Shown in pieces: positions 18,185 to 28,163 of a stretch of DNA of 33,026 nt. Below the pieces are notes generated by a model. The model saw nothing but the letters and a program-made list of their open reading frames with translations. It was not told the origin of the DNA and did no database searches. The DNA comes from an uncultured Granulosicoccaceae bacterium (GTDB lineage: Bacteria > Pseudomonadota > Gammaproteobacteria > Granulosicoccales > Granulosicoccaceae), in contig CALLBO010000086.1 of assembly GCA_937998875.1 (NCBI GenBank), positions 1 through 33,026 on the forward strand. The letters are read 5' to 3'. The translations under genes were made by a program, and so were the position numbers. How positions within the stretch are numbered: the stretch's first letter is position 1; every line of letters begins with the position of its first letter.

Positions 18185-19107
18185 TTATTATCAACTGTAG
18201 TTGTAAGGATTCGAATAACGAGTTCGGAAAAGTCCAGACCCATCGCAGCGGCCGCCATCGGCACCAGACTATGATCAGTCATGCCGGGAGCCGTATTAAC
18301 TTCAAGAAGATAGTGATTGCCGGTTTCATCGAGTAAAAAATCTACCCTGCCCCAGGCTTCACAGCGGGTAACGTCAAACACCGTAAGTGCTGTGTCCTGA
18401 ATAGCCTTTTCCGCCTCTGTAGAAAGCCCGCAGGGGCAATCATAAACGGTTGAGTCTTCCTGATACTTTGCCTCGAAATCATAAAACTCGCGAGGTGTTG
18501 AAATTTTGATCAATGGCATAGCTACACCGTTTAGTATTGCAGCAGTGATTTCACTACCACCTACAAATTGCTCTACCAATACATCACCGTACTTTGACGC
18601 CTGCTGGTACGCATCATCCAGCTGATTCTCCCGGGCGATAGACACACCAACGCTCGAGCCCTCGCAGGCAGGTTTCACAACAACCGGGAATCCACACTCA
18701 TTGCCAATAGCATCAGCAGCGCTTAAAAACTCTTCACGGGTTTTAACCAATTGCCACGCAGGAGTAACAACACCATGCTGCTGACAAACAGTTTTGGTCA
18801 GATTTTTATCCATTGTTAAAGCGCTGCCGATAACACCGGTGCCGGTGTAAGGGATGCCCAGCGTGTCTAATAATCCCTGGACACGACCATCCTCTCCCCA
18901 CGTACCGTGCAATATGTTAAATACCCGCTCAAATTTACCGACCAGTGCATCACTTAATTCATGTCGCGCAACATCAATTGCAACAGCATCAATACCTGCA
19001 TTTACCAATGCATCAAGCACCTGACGACCACTCGACAGAGACACCTCCCGCTCTGCAGACCAGCCACCCATTAGTACTGCAACACGACCGAAATCTACGT
19101 CAGACAT
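18181..19107 (-). CDS. ddl: D-alanine-D-alanine ligase (DdlB type)
   Basis: 308 aa, the DdlB length. ATP-grasp features are visible: RVAVLMGGWSAEREVSLSSG at the N-terminus, FNILHGTWGEDGRVQGLLD in the substrate-binding region, FPVVVKPACEGSSVGVS in the ATP-binding loop, and LLEVNTAPGMTDHSLVP carrying the metal-binding Asn and the second substrate site. It joins two D-Ala for MurF. The usual Tyr of the omega-loop region falls near YDFEAKYQEDST, consistent with D-Ala rather than D-Lac specificity as far as one can tell. It overlaps murC by 8 bp and ftsQ by 4 bp. No murB lies between murC and ddl. Confidence 0.97.
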   Translation of the reverse strand: MSDVDFGRVAVLMGGWSAEREVSLSSGRQVLDALVNAGIDAVAIDVARHELSDALVGKFERVFNILHGTWGEDGRVQGLLDTLGIPYTGTGVIGSALTMDKNLTKTVCQQHGVVTPAWQLVKTREEFLSAADAIGNECGFPVVVKPACEGSSVGVSIARENQLDDAYQQASKYGDVLVEQFVGGSEITAAILNGVAMPLIKISTPREFYDFEAKYQEDSTVYDCPCGLSTEAEKAIQDTALTVFDVTRCEAWGRVDFLLDETGNHYLLEVNTAPGMTDHSLVPMAAAAMGLDFSELVIRILTTTVDNK

Positions 19108-20572
19108 TACTGCCCTCCGTACGATTTGAATTTACCGGGCCTTTATCTACCTGGGTATTAAAGTGATCCGGCAATCCCGCTGCCACCGCACCGATAGATC
19201 CGGCACCGAGGGTTAGTACGACATCATTGGGAACAAGGATTCCATCAAGTGTCTTTGCTACCTGATCTACTTCAGCGACAAAAATCGGATCTATCACACC
19301 GCGCTGTCTTATCGCACGCGCCAGAGCGCGTCCGTCTGCACCGGCGATGGGAGCTTCACCTGCCGGATAAACTTCGCAGAGCACGAGAACATCCGCATCG
19401 CCAAGCGCATCGATAAAGTCATCAAACAAATCACGGGTACGCGTATACCGGTGCGGCTGGAATACAACAACAAGCCGGTTGTTCGGCCGACCGCTTTTGA
19501 TGGCCTCAAGTGTGGCTGCAACCTCACGCGGATGATGACCATAGTCATCAAACAATTCAGCCTGACCGTCTTCCAGCTGCAATGCCCCGAGTGGCTGTGC
19601 ACGGCGCCCGATGCCCTCAAAGTTTTGAAACGCCAGTCGCATGTTTTGCGCTCGCAACCCGAGTTCCCATCCGACAGCAACAGCCGCCAGTGCGTTTTGC
19701 GCATTGTGCTTACCTGGCAGATTAAGCATTAGCTGGCGCAGCTCGGTGCCGTCAGGGAGTCTCACATCAAAACACGATTTCATTTTCTCCTGTCGAAAAT
19801 TCATGCCGCGAACATCTGCGTCTTCACTGAAACCGTAAGTCATAACCGGTCTGGATATCCGATCGACCAGTGCGCGCACCTCTTCATCATCAACGCACAT
19901 CACCGCAAGGCCATAAAACGGCAGATGTTGCAGGAACTCTACAAACGCACTTTTTAATCTGTCAAAATCGTTCTCATACGAGGACAAATGGTCCGCATCT
20001 ATATTGGTCACAATCGCAATAACCGGCTGTAGTGACAAAAACGATGCATCACTTTCATCTGCTTCAGCGACCAGCCACTCCGACTGACCAAGATAGGCGT
20101 TCGTAGAAGAGCTGTTTAACTTACCGCCGATGACATATGTTGGATCAAGCCCGCCTTCAGTCAGCAAACTCGCTACCAGACTTGTCGTTGTGGTTTTGCC
20201 ATGTGTACCGGCAATTGCAATGCTCTGCTTGAATCTCATTAGCTCACCGAGCATTTCTGCCCGCCTGATAACCGGTATACGATTCTGCCTTGCCAGCGCT
20301 ACCTCGGGGTTATCTTCTGCGATAGCAGATGACACGACCACAACATCTACTCCTTTTACATTCTCAGCATCATGGCCTTGATACACCCTGGCACCTAACG
20401 ACTCGAGTCTTTCTACCAGTGCATTACGCGCCATGTCTGATCCGCTTACACTGTAACCAAGGTGCACCATTACCTCGGCAATGCCACCCATGCCGACACC
20501 ACCAATACCAACAAAGTGCACCTGGTCTATGCGACGCATCCAGCTCTGTGGGCTACTGCCGGCAACGCTCAT
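19100..20572 (-). CDS. murC: UDP-N-acetylmuramate-L-alanine ligase
   Basis: 490 aa. The N-terminal UDP-binding domain has VHFVGIGGVGMGGIAEVM, a MurC hallmark. The central ATPase domain has the P-loop AGTHGKTTTTSLVASLL near residue 120, followed by EADESDASFL and VTNIDADHL. The C-terminal domain includes DDYGHHPREVAATLEA and FQPHRYTRT, both diagnostic for MurC. It adds L-Ala to UDP-MurNAc in the cytosol, the first amino acid of the stem peptide. The start overlaps murG by 4 bp; the end overlaps ddl by 8 bp. Confidence 0.98.
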   Translation of the reverse strand: MSVAGSSPQSWMRRIDQVHFVGIGGVGMGGIAEVMVHLGYSVSGSDMARNALVERLESLGARVYQGHDAENVKGVDVVVVSSAIAEDNPEVALARQNRIPVIRRAEMLGELMRFKQSIAIAGTHGKTTTTSLVASLLTEGGLDPTYVIGGKLNSSSTNAYLGQSEWLVAEADESDASFLSLQPVIAIVTNIDADHLSSYENDFDRLKSAFVEFLQHLPFYGLAVMCVDDEEVRALVDRISRPVMTYGFSEDADVRGMNFRQEKMKSCFDVRLPDGTELRQLMLNLPGKHNAQNALAAVAVGWELGLRAQNMRLAFQNFEGIGRRAQPLGALQLEDGQAELFDDYGHHPREVAATLEAIKSGRPNNRLVVVFQPHRYTRTRDLFDDFIDALGDADVLVLCEVYPAGEAPIAGADGRALARAIRQRGVIDPIFVAEVDQVAKTLDGILVPNDVVLTLGAGSIGAVAAGLPDHFNTQVDKGPVNSNRTEGSNV

Positions 20573-21636
20573 GCGCCTGCTCCCATAAGCTCTGCGACTA
20601 CGCGATCAGTTGCATCACGCATTGATACCCGTCTTGCACTGACAGCCATAGATTGAAGTTTTTCCCGGGTAAGATCCTGAATAAGTGTCGCCAGATTGGC
20701 AGGTGTGATGTCACTTTCCTGAATCATAACGGCCGCACCCGCATCAACAAGATAAGCACCGTTAGCTGTCTGATGATCATCCACTGCCGCAGGATAAGGA
20801 ATAAGAATTGAAGCAACACCAACTGCCGCAACCTCTGCCACAGTCATCGCACCGGAACGACAGATTATAACGTCTGCCCAACGATAAACTTCCGCCATAT
20901 CGTCAATAAATTCTCTTACATCACTACTATGTGTAAGGGCACTATAGTTGGCTTGAGTTTCTTCATGCCATGATCGTCCGCATTGATGAATTACTTCAAG
21001 TGTTTCATCAACCAGTGCTAACGCTTGTGGCACTTTATGATTCAAAGTACGTGCACCCTGACTTCCACCTACAACGAGAACTCGAAGCGCTCCACTTCTG
21101 GCAGCATAACGTTCTGCCGGTTGCTCAATGGACAGCAACTCCTGTCGTACCGGATTACCGGTGCAAACAACCTTTTCACTTTTAGCAAAAGTGTCTGGGA
21201 TTGCCTCAAGCACTTTGCTTGCGAATCGGGTAAGTATTTTATTGGTGAAACCAGGCACTGCATTTTGCTCGTGCACCACCATCCGACAACCACTGAATTT
21301 AGCCGCAAGACAAACCGGACCGGAAACATACCCGCCCATACCTAATACCGTGTCAGCCTTTTCCCGGCGAACGATTTTCAATGAACTGACAACCGCTTTG
21401 ACAAGATTAAACAAGCCAAGCGGCTTTCGTAGCAGCCCCCCGCCGCGCAGAGGTGATGCCTTGATCTTGTGGAACGGGAATCCGCGCTCCGGTACTACAC
21501 GGTTCTCCATACCGGCTTCACTGCCAATCCACACCACCGGGATATCACGCTCACGCAATACTGCTGCAACCGCCAATGCCGGAAAAACATGACCACCGGT
21601 ACCTCCAGCCGCTATCACTACCGTGGAGTCAGACAT
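20569..21636 (-). CDS. murG: Lipid II synthase, UDP-GlcNAc transferase MurG
   Basis: 355 aa from the ATG at 21636. The frame is open further upstream to 21684, but only the internal ATG gives the family start MSDSTVVIAAGGTGGHVFPAL and places the usual 8-bp overlap with the ftsW stop. The first G-loop GGTGGHVFPA, the second loop LGMGGYVSGP, the HEQNAVPGFTN motif and the C-terminal UDP-GlcNAc site ICRSGAMTVAEVAAVG with PYPAAVDDHQ are all present. It is a peripheral membrane enzyme that converts lipid I to lipid II on the cytoplasmic face. GT28 family. Confidence 0.97.
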   Translation of the reverse strand: MSDSTVVIAAGGTGGHVFPALAVAAVLRERDIPVVWIGSEAGMENRVVPERGFPFHKIKASPLRGGGLLRKPLGLFNLVKAVVSSLKIVRREKADTVLGMGGYVSGPVCLAAKFSGCRMVVHEQNAVPGFTNKILTRFASKVLEAIPDTFAKSEKVVCTGNPVRQELLSIEQPAERYAARSGALRVLVVGGSQGARTLNHKVPQALALVDETLEVIHQCGRSWHEETQANYSALTHSSDVREFIDDMAEVYRWADVIICRSGAMTVAEVAAVGVASILIPYPAAVDDHQTANGAYLVDAGAAVMIQESDITPANLATLIQDLTREKLQSMAVSARRVSMRDATDRVVAELMGAGA

Positions 21637-22858
21637 TCTGCAATACCACTTTGCCGTGCATTGTTTCGAGCCGATCAGTAACACTACGTTTCAACTCAAC
21701 TTCGGTTTCTATCGCCACTTCTCTCGCAACTCGCATCACCAAACCGCAGGCGATTCCAACAGCCATTACACTACTGCCGCCGTAACTGAATAAAGGCAAA
21801 GTGATTCCCTTTGTCGGTAACACTCCCATGTTGGCACCGATATTTATAAACGCCTGCAAGCCTATCCAGAAACCTACACCAGTGGCTATGTGTGATCCAA
21901 AGACGAGTCCCGCACGATCTGCATCACGTGCAATCTTGAAGCACCGCGCAACTATCAAAGCAAAGAGCGTTACTAACAACGCTACCCCGATAAATCCCAT
22001 CTCTTCCGCAAACACTGCAAAAACAAAATCCGTATGCGCCTCCGGCAGATAAGCCATTTTCTGTACGCTGTTACCCAGGCCGACGCCGTTCCACGAGCCG
22101 CGCCCTACCGCGATCAATGATTGTGTTAACTGAAAGTCTGTTGCAAACGGATCATCCCATGGATTTATAAAACTGAATAGACGCGCTTTTCGGTAGGGCT
22201 CAATAAGAATAGCGATGATCCCGAGTGGCACCGCAACCACCACCGTCAGGAAAAAATGCCACCATCGACAACCGGCTACAAACATCATCGCCACTATCGT
22301 TGCACCAATAACTACAGTAGCGCCGAAGTCTGGCTCCATCAATAAAAACAGCGCAGCCAGTGCAGCAATTGCCAGCGGCACAAAAAAAACAGCCAAATCA
22401 GTTTTTATCTGATTCCCTTTGCGAACGAAGTAGCCTGCCAGATAAACAATAACCGCAATTTTAAAAAACTCTGAGGGTTGAAACGACAACCCGAGGTCAA
22501 TCCATCGGCGACTTCCATTAACACTCTTCCCAATAAAAGGCACCAGCACAAGAATCAGCAGCATAAAACCGAGTAGCAACAACACCGGACCGTACTCTTC
22601 AAAAAGATCCAACGGCACTCGCCAGGCTAAAACTCCTGCCAAAAAAGCCAGAGATAAATAGATTGCCTGCAGTCTCCCGTAATAGGTCGCGTCATTTAGT
22701 ACACGCTCTGCCTGAGCAATCGATGCAGAAAAAACCATCACCAGGCCAATTGCCGCAAGCGCACCTAGCAGGCCAAGCAGAAACCAGTCAACGCGACGTT
22801 GCTCTGTTAGCACCTGCACATCAGTGTTAGCTCGACTCATTGACTGCCCTAAGCGCAT
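21629..22858 (-). CDS. ftsW: SEDS peptidoglycan polymerase FtsW
   Basis: 409 aa with about ten membrane segments. SEDS landmarks: GLVMVFSAS in the first helix, then KSVNGSRRWIDLG and LSFQPSEFFK, LLMEPDFGATVVIG, FVFAVFAEEMGFIG, and the C-terminal PTKGITLPLFSYGGSS. The position between murD and murG, with ftsI in the same operon, identifies FtsW rather than RodA. It polymerises lipid II at the septum together with FtsI. Two starts are possible, ATG 22858 (overlapping murD by 10 bp, GAGGTG upstream) and ATG 22840 (AGGG upstream). Confidence 0.96.
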   Translation of the reverse strand: MRLGQSMSRANTDVQVLTEQRRVDWFLLGLLGALAAIGLVMVFSASIAQAERVLNDATYYGRLQAIYLSLAFLAGVLAWRVPLDLFEEYGPVLLLLGFMLLILVLVPFIGKSVNGSRRWIDLGLSFQPSEFFKIAVIVYLAGYFVRKGNQIKTDLAVFFVPLAIAALAALFLLMEPDFGATVVIGATIVAMMFVAGCRWWHFFLTVVVAVPLGIIAILIEPYRKARLFSFINPWDDPFATDFQLTQSLIAVGRGSWNGVGLGNSVQKMAYLPEAHTDFVFAVFAEEMGFIGVALLVTLFALIVARCFKIARDADRAGLVFGSHIATGVGFWIGLQAFINIGANMGVLPTKGITLPLFSYGGSSVMAVGIACGLVMRVAREVAIETEVELKRSVTDRLETMHGKVVLQNV

Positions 22859-24204
22859 TGTTTTTTCACCTCGGACTCAAACACACAGCCACGTTCTTCA
22901 AAGTTTTTAAACATGTCAAAGCTGGCGCAGGCAGGTGACAACAATACACACTCACCCGGCTTTGCTATTTGTGCAGCGCGCTTTACCGCGTCCTGCATTG
23001 AACTTTCCATATATACGGGCACGGTATTTTCGATCGCATTGCGAATGACTTCTGCGTCTTCTCCAATCAATACGACTGCGGTACACAACTCGGCCACCAC
23101 CTCACGTAACGGTGCGTAGTCCGCATTTTTTCCACGCCCACCTGCAATTAGCACCACCGGGGCAGCCATACCTTTGATGGCACTGACGGTTGCACCAACA
23201 TTGGTGCCCTTCGAATCATTAATCCACGAGACATTATCAGATTCACACACCAGCCTGGTTCGATGCGGCAATCCGCTAAAGCCCGCAAAGCCCGCGGTAA
23301 AATATTGATTCAACTGGCTCTTGTCCGCATCAATTAACAGTGACGCCATGGCCATGGCAGCTAATGCATTAACGCTGTTATGAACACCAGCGACTTTGAC
23401 ATGGCTTGCAGGAATTTCAGCGATTGATCCACCAGACAAAACTAAATTACCACTCTTAGTACCAACTAATGACCAGTCAGCGTTCTGATTCGCCGCACTG
23501 AAGCTGCTCACACTTGCAAAAGACGATAAATCGGCCGGAACGGTCATCTCGTCATCCAGGTTGACTACTACGTGTTGTGCATTATGGTAAATGCTTCTTT
23601 TAACCTCAGCGTAATCATCCATGCCATCATAGCGATCCAGATGATCAGCGCTAACATTCAATACGGTAGCAACGGTCGGCTTTAACGAATGGGTAGTTTC
23701 AAGCTGAAAACTGGATAACTCCAACACGTATATTTCGATCAACTCATCCTGCAAACTATCCAAACAGGCAAAGCCGACATTGCCGACGACCGCTGTTTTC
23801 ATATTTGCAGCATTCAGAAGTTCACCCGCCATACTTACTACCGTGCTCTTTCCGTTGGATCCGGTTACCGCTATTACAGGCTTGCTAACTTCTCGCGCAA
23901 ACAACTCCACATCACCAACAATCTCGACCCCTTCAGCACGCGCCTGCTTAAAAATATCAGATCTGACAGAAACACCCGGGCTTACCACAACACAACTGTA
24001 GTCAGTCAATAGTGCAACACTTAGCTCACCCGTGTGATGACGCACGTCGTTCAACGCAGGCTCGTCTCGCAAGTGTTCCAAAAAGCGCTCGGTATTACTT
24101 TCAACCACATCGAAAGACGCTTCAATTCGTTTGAGATAGCGCACAACAGACATGCCGCTGACACCCAGACCCACTACCAGATATTTTGCAGTTGAGTCAG
24201 TCAT
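22849..24204 (-). CDS. murD: UDP-N-acetylmuramoyl-L-alanine-D-glutamate ligase
   Basis: 451 aa. The N-terminal Rossmann segment is YLVVGLGVSGMSVVRYL. The central P-loop AVTGSNGKSTVVSM (about 107-120) has Ser where many homologues have Thr, as in E. coli MurD. LNVSADHLDRYDGM and the substrate-facing NDSKGTNVGATVSA and LIAGGRGKNADYAPL follow, and LLSPACASFDMFKNFEERG at the C-terminus is diagnostic. It adds D-Glu to UDP-MurNAc-L-Ala. It starts 1 bp after mraY stops. Confidence 0.98.
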   Translation of the reverse strand: MTDSTAKYLVVGLGVSGMSVVRYLKRIEASFDVVESNTERFLEHLRDEPALNDVRHHTGELSVALLTDYSCVVVSPGVSVRSDIFKQARAEGVEIVGDVELFAREVSKPVIAVTGSNGKSTVVSMAGELLNAANMKTAVVGNVGFACLDSLQDELIEIYVLELSSFQLETTHSLKPTVATVLNVSADHLDRYDGMDDYAEVKRSIYHNAQHVVVNLDDEMTVPADLSSFASVSSFSAANQNADWSLVGTKSGNLVLSGGSIAEIPASHVKVAGVHNSVNALAAMAMASLLIDADKSQLNQYFTAGFAGFSGLPHRTRLVCESDNVSWINDSKGTNVGATVSAIKGMAAPVVLIAGGRGKNADYAPLREVVAELCTAVVLIGEDAEVIRNAIENTVPVYMESSMQDAVKRAAQIAKPGECVLLSPACASFDMFKNFEERGCVFESEVKKQCA

Positions 24205-24205
24205 A

Positions 24206-25285
24206 TCAACGAATCTTCAGACTGGCGAGACCAACCAGTACCAATATAAAAGTAATAATCCAGAAGCGCACAATGACGCGAGGCTCGGGCCATCCCTTCA
24301 ATTCAAAGTGATGATGAATAGGTGCCATGCGAAATATTCTCTTACCGGTAAGCTTGTACGAGGCAACCTGCATGAGAACACTGACTGTCTCCATCACGAA
24401 CACACCACCCATGATAAACAACACCAACTCCTGTCTTACCAACACGGCAACTACTCCAAGAGCAGCACCAATCGCAAGTGCGCCAACATCTCCCATAAAA
24501 ACCTGCGCCGGATAGGTGTTAAACCATAGAAATCCAAGCCCGGCTCCCACCAGACTGGAACAAAAAACGGTTAGCTCGCCAACGCCCGTAATCCCGGGAA
24601 TGCCTAGATAATTAGAAAACACCGCGTGGCCGGTAACATAAGCAAACAATCCCAGTGCGGCAGCAACCATCACCGTTGGCATAATAGCGAGCCCGTCGAG
24701 CCCGTCTGTCAGGTTCACTGCATTGCTGGTTCCAACAATCACAAAAAACGCAAACGGCACGAAAAACAAACCAAGATAAACAGATACGTCTTTAACATAC
24801 GGAATCAATAAGCTGACCTCCGCTGAACTACGCGCGGTCATATAGATAAATAACGCCGCCGAGAACGCCGCCACCGACTGCCAGAAAAACTTCGCGGACG
24901 CAGATAAGCCGTCAGAGTTTTTCAGTAGCACCTTTCTATAATCATCCACCCAGCCGATAGCACCGAAAGCGGCAGTAACAAACAACACCACCCAGACATA
25001 TCGGACCGATAAATCCGACCAAAGCAAAACACTCACACCAACCGCAACCAGTATCATCGCGCCACCCATGGTGGGTGTACCCGCTTTAGATAAATGAGAA
25101 CTTGGACCATCGTCCCGCACGCTCTGGCCGATACTTGCGGATTGCAACCAGCGGATCATCACAGGACCAAATACCAGGCAGACCACGAGTGACGTCAATG
25201 CCGCAAAAATTGCACGCAGAGTAATGTACTGAATAACATTGAAGCCATCGTTAAACTGCGAAAGCCATTCCGAGAGTAGTAGCAT
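24206..25285 (-). CDS. mraY: Phospho-MurNAc-pentapeptide transferase MraY
   Basis: 359 aa from the ATG at 25285, which overlaps the murF stop by one base (TGATG) and gives the family N-terminus [17 protein letters not shown]. An ATG at 25297 would add four residues. Polytopic, about ten helices. Signature motifs: the PTMGG segment, [18 protein letters not shown] with the catalytic-site aspartates, [26 protein letters not shown], and the histidine motif [15 protein letters not shown]. It transfers phospho-MurNAc-pentapeptide to undecaprenyl phosphate, giving lipid I at the inner membrane. Confidence 0.98.
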   Translation of the reverse strand: MLLLSEWLSQFNDGFNVIQYITLRAIFAALTSLVVCLVFGPVMIRWLQSASIGQSVRDDGPSSHLSKAGTPTMGGAMILVAVGVSVLLWSDLSVRYVWVVLFVTAAFGAIGWVDDYRKVLLKNSDGLSASAKFFWQSVAAFSAALFIYMTARSSAEVSLLIPYVKDVSVYLGLFFVPFAFFVIVGTSNAVNLTDGLDGLAIMPTVMVAAALGLFAYVTGHAVFSNYLGIPGITGVGELTVFCSSLVGAGLGFLWFNTYPAQVFMGDVGALAIGAALGVVAVLVRQELVLFIMGGVFVMETVSVLMQVASYKLTGKRIFRMAPIHHHFELKGWPEPRVIVRFWIITFILVLVGLASLKIR

Positions 25286-26643
25286 CACGGACAACATACC
25301 CCGGCTTGCGATACTGCAAAGTGCTCACTAACCGCCGCTGTGACGTGCTCCATCTTCATGGAGCGGGAACCTTTCACCAGTACGGTACAACCGTCATCGA
25401 GTTCCTGTAACAGCGCTTCAATTAATGCATCGCGATCTTGAAACCAATGGCCGCCTGCACCAAAACTTTCAACGACATGCTTTGACAGACTTCCGTAGGC
25501 AAACAACTGATCAACCCCAGCTGACCGGGCATATTGGCCAATGGATTGATGTTCACTAATTTCATCAGGACCTAACTCAAGCAGATCACCAAGTGCGATA
25601 AATCGGCTGCTTTTGCACTCAGCAAGTACATCTATTGCTGCCCGTGTAGAGGCTGGATTAGCATTGTAGGTGTCATCTATAACGGTAACGCCACCAGTGA
25701 GATGCTGAAAGTTAAGTCGTCCCGCAACCGGTTCTGCCGCAGCCAACCCTTTCTTTATAATATCAAGTGACACACCGGCGGCAATTGCACAAGCCGCCGC
25801 AGCCGCAGCATTATGCACATTGTGCTGACCAGGCAGTTGAAAACCACATCGCACCGTCTCACCCTGGTAACCAATATTTATCGAATCATCAGAATTGCGG
25901 CTGGCTGTGATATCACCGGACTCACCAAAGGTAATAATTTTCCGATCACCGCAAACGCTTCTCCAATACCCGGCATACTGGTCATCTGCATTGATCACTG
26001 CGACGCCATTGGCAGCCAGTGTTTTATAAATCCAAACTTTTTCTTCAGCAACCGACCGGGCATCACCAAATCCCTCAAGATGTGCTGCACTCGCATTGGT
26101 GATAACAGCCACTAGCGGCTGAACCAGTCCGCCGAGATATTCGATCTCGCCTTTATCACTGGCACCCATTTCAACCACAGCATAATCATGCGTTTCACGC
26201 AGACCCAGCAATGTCTGTGGCACACCAATATCATTGTTGTCATTGGCACGCGTGAAGTGAACTTCACCTGCCTGAGCAAAAACACTTGCCAGCAATTGCT
26301 TTACTGTTGTTTTCCCATTACTTCCGGTGACACCAATGACTGGCCCTAAGAACTGCTGACGCCATAACATTGCCAGGCGTCCGAATGCATGGCGGGTATC
26401 AGCAACAAGGAGCTGGGGCAAATCAACATTCAGATCTCTTTCACAAACAACCGCCTTTGCACCGCCGGCTATCGCATTCTCTACAAAATCATGACCGTCG
26501 AAGTTTTCTCCGCGCAGACAGAAGTAAACATCTCCATCAGACACAGTCCTGGTATCGGTACTGAATCCATTTATCGGTAGATCCTGACCGATCAGAGACC
26601 CATCGACTGCGATTGCGAGCTGTGATAACAACACGGGCGTCAT
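25285..26643 (-). CDS. murF: UDP-MurNAc-tripeptide-D-alanyl-D-alanine ligase
   Basis: 452 aa. The N-terminal domain includes [19 protein letters not shown], the MurE/MurF-type UDP-binding motif. The P-loop [15 protein letters not shown] is near residue 108. [17 protein letters not shown] and [12 protein letters not shown] are MurF-specific, as is [19 protein letters not shown] in the C-terminal half, with [14 protein letters not shown] near the end. It adds D-Ala-D-Ala made by Ddl, completing the UDP-MurNAc-pentapeptide. It overlaps murE by 4 bp. Confidence 0.98.
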   Translation of the reverse strand: MTPVLLSQLAIAVDGSLIGQDLPINGFSTDTRTVSDGDVYFCLRGENFDGHDFVENAIAGGAKAVVCERDLNVDLPQLLVADTRHAFGRLAMLWRQQFLGPVIGVTGSNGKTTVKQLLASVFAQAGEVHFTRANDNNDIGVPQTLLGLRETHDYAVVEMGASDKGEIEYLGGLVQPLVAVITNASAAHLEGFGDARSVAEEKVWIYKTLAANGVAVINADDQYAGYWRSVCGDRKIITFGESGDITASRNSDDSINIGYQGETVRCGFQLPGQHNVHNAAAAAACAIAAGVSLDIIKKGLAAAEPVAGRLNFQHLTGGVTVIDDTYNANPASTRAAIDVLAECKSSRFIALGDLLELGPDEISEHQSIGQYARSAGVDQLFAYGSLSKHVVESFGAGGHWFQDRDALIEALLQELDDGCTVLVKGSRSMKMEHVTAAVSEHFAVSQAGVCCP

Positions 26644-28163
26644 ACCAGCGCCTCCGCATAACCGCTCACAACTTCGCTATCGCTGAATGGCAGCCGCTGC
26701 TGTCCTATCAACTGATAGTCTTCATGCCCCTTACCCGCAACCACCACAAAGTCACCATCACTCGCCTGACTCATCGCCAGTTCAATGGCAGCCTTACGAT
26801 CTCTTTCCACAGTAACGGTGTTACGCGACTGAAAACCCTCAAGAATCTGATCAACAATCGCATCACCAGACTCTGTGCGTGGATTGTCGTCTGTCACCAC
26901 ACACACATCAGCAAACCTCTCAGCAATAGCCGCCATCAGCGGCCGCTTGCCCTGATCGCGATCACCACCGCAGCCGAATACCACTATCAACTTACCTTCA
27001 CAATGAATCGATACTGTCTCGAGTACAGATTCAAGCGCATGCGGGTTATGTGCGTAGTCCACAATGACAACCGCACCATTGGCAAGCAACGTCGCCTCCA
27101 TTCGTCCAGGCACCGGCTTCAGACTGGAAAGTGAATCTACTGCCAGATCAGGTGAGATACCAAGCGCTACCAACACCGCAAAGGTTGCTGCGATATTCTG
27201 GACATTAAAACTGCCAATGAGTTTGCTGCTTACCCGATACGATTCACCACTGTAAACAAGATCAAAGCTCAACCCGGCAGGCTTGTGATCGACATTGCAA
27301 AAGCGAATGTGACAGCCATCGCGCTCACCCGCGCCGTAGCTGTATACATCTATGCCCGGCAACTGCTCCACAAGCAATGCACCGAACTCGTCGTCGGCAT
27401 TTATCACCGCAGCACGTAATTTCGGTTGATAAAAGAGTGCTTTCTTGGCGTCACGATAACTCTGCATGTCACCGTGATAGTCCAAATGATCCCGACCGAT
27501 ATTAGTTAACACCGCAACATCAAATACTATTCCGTTAACACGCTGCTGCGACAGTGAGTGCGATGACACTTCCATTGCCACTGTGCTGGCACCTGCTGCG
27601 AGCATATCAGCCAGTGCGGACTGCAACACCACTGCATCGGGTGTAGTCAGTCCGGTTGATTGCATCTGATGACCAAAACCCCAACCCAATGTGCCAAGCA
27701 CACCGCAGTTACTTCGATTTTGATTTAGTGCCTGACCCAACAGATGACAAACCGATGTTTTACCATCGGTACCGGTGACACCCACAACCTGCATTGATGA
27801 CGAGGGACTACCGTAGTACCGACTTGCAATGACACCAGCTTGCGCTGCAAGATCATCAACCTCAATCAGAACCACGGCACTCTGTTTTAAAGCCGCCCGC
27901 TCTGTGTCACCGCATTGCTTGTCATGTCGTTCAATCAGCACAGCAGCAACGTTACTTTCAATCACACTTTCGAGAAAGTCGAGGCCATGCACAGTGTCCC
28001 CTTGCAACGCGATAAAGACATCAGCGTTAGACACACGACGGCTGTCTACTTGTACCGCACTGATTTCACGATCATCATCAGGCAATACCACAGCAATACC
28101 GTCGAGCAACGCCGACAACATCTGTCCTGCTGCATTATTCTTGAATGATGCGCTACCAGTCAT
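26640..28163 (-). CDS. murE: UDP-MurNAc-L-Ala-D-Glu-meso-DAP ligase
   Basis: 507 aa. VDSRRVSNADVFIALQG is the N-terminal UDP-binding segment; the P-loop GVTGTDGKTSVCHLL lies near residue 128. TTPDAVVLQ and MEVSSHSLSQQRV bind the substrate, and NIGRDHLDYHGD the nucleotide. The C-terminal DDNPRTES carries DNPR, the motif that binds meso-diaminopimelate in Gram-negative MurE, rather than the lysine-type motif, so the peptidoglycan is predicted to be A1-gamma with meso-DAP. VVVAGKGHEDYQ is also family-typical. It overlaps ftsI by 4 bp and murF by 4 bp. Confidence 0.98.
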   Translation of the reverse strand: MTGSASFKNNAAGQMLSALLDGIAVVLPDDDREISAVQVDSRRVSNADVFIALQGDTVHGLDFLESVIESNVAAVLIERHDKQCGDTERAALKQSAVVLIEVDDLAAQAGVIASRYYGSPSSSMQVVGVTGTDGKTSVCHLLGQALNQNRSNCGVLGTLGWGFGHQMQSTGLTTPDAVVLQSALADMLAAGASTVAMEVSSHSLSQQRVNGIVFDVAVLTNIGRDHLDYHGDMQSYRDAKKALFYQPKLRAAVINADDEFGALLVEQLPGIDVYSYGAGERDGCHIRFCNVDHKPAGLSFDLVYSGESYRVSSKLIGSFNVQNIAATFAVLVALGISPDLAVDSLSSLKPVPGRMEATLLANGAVVIVDYAHNPHALESVLETVSIHCEGKLIVVFGCGGDRDQGKRPLMAAIAERFADVCVVTDDNPRTESGDAIVDQILEGFQSRNTVTVERDRKAAIELAMSQASDGDFVVVAGKGHEDYQLIGQQRLPFSDSEVVSGYAEALV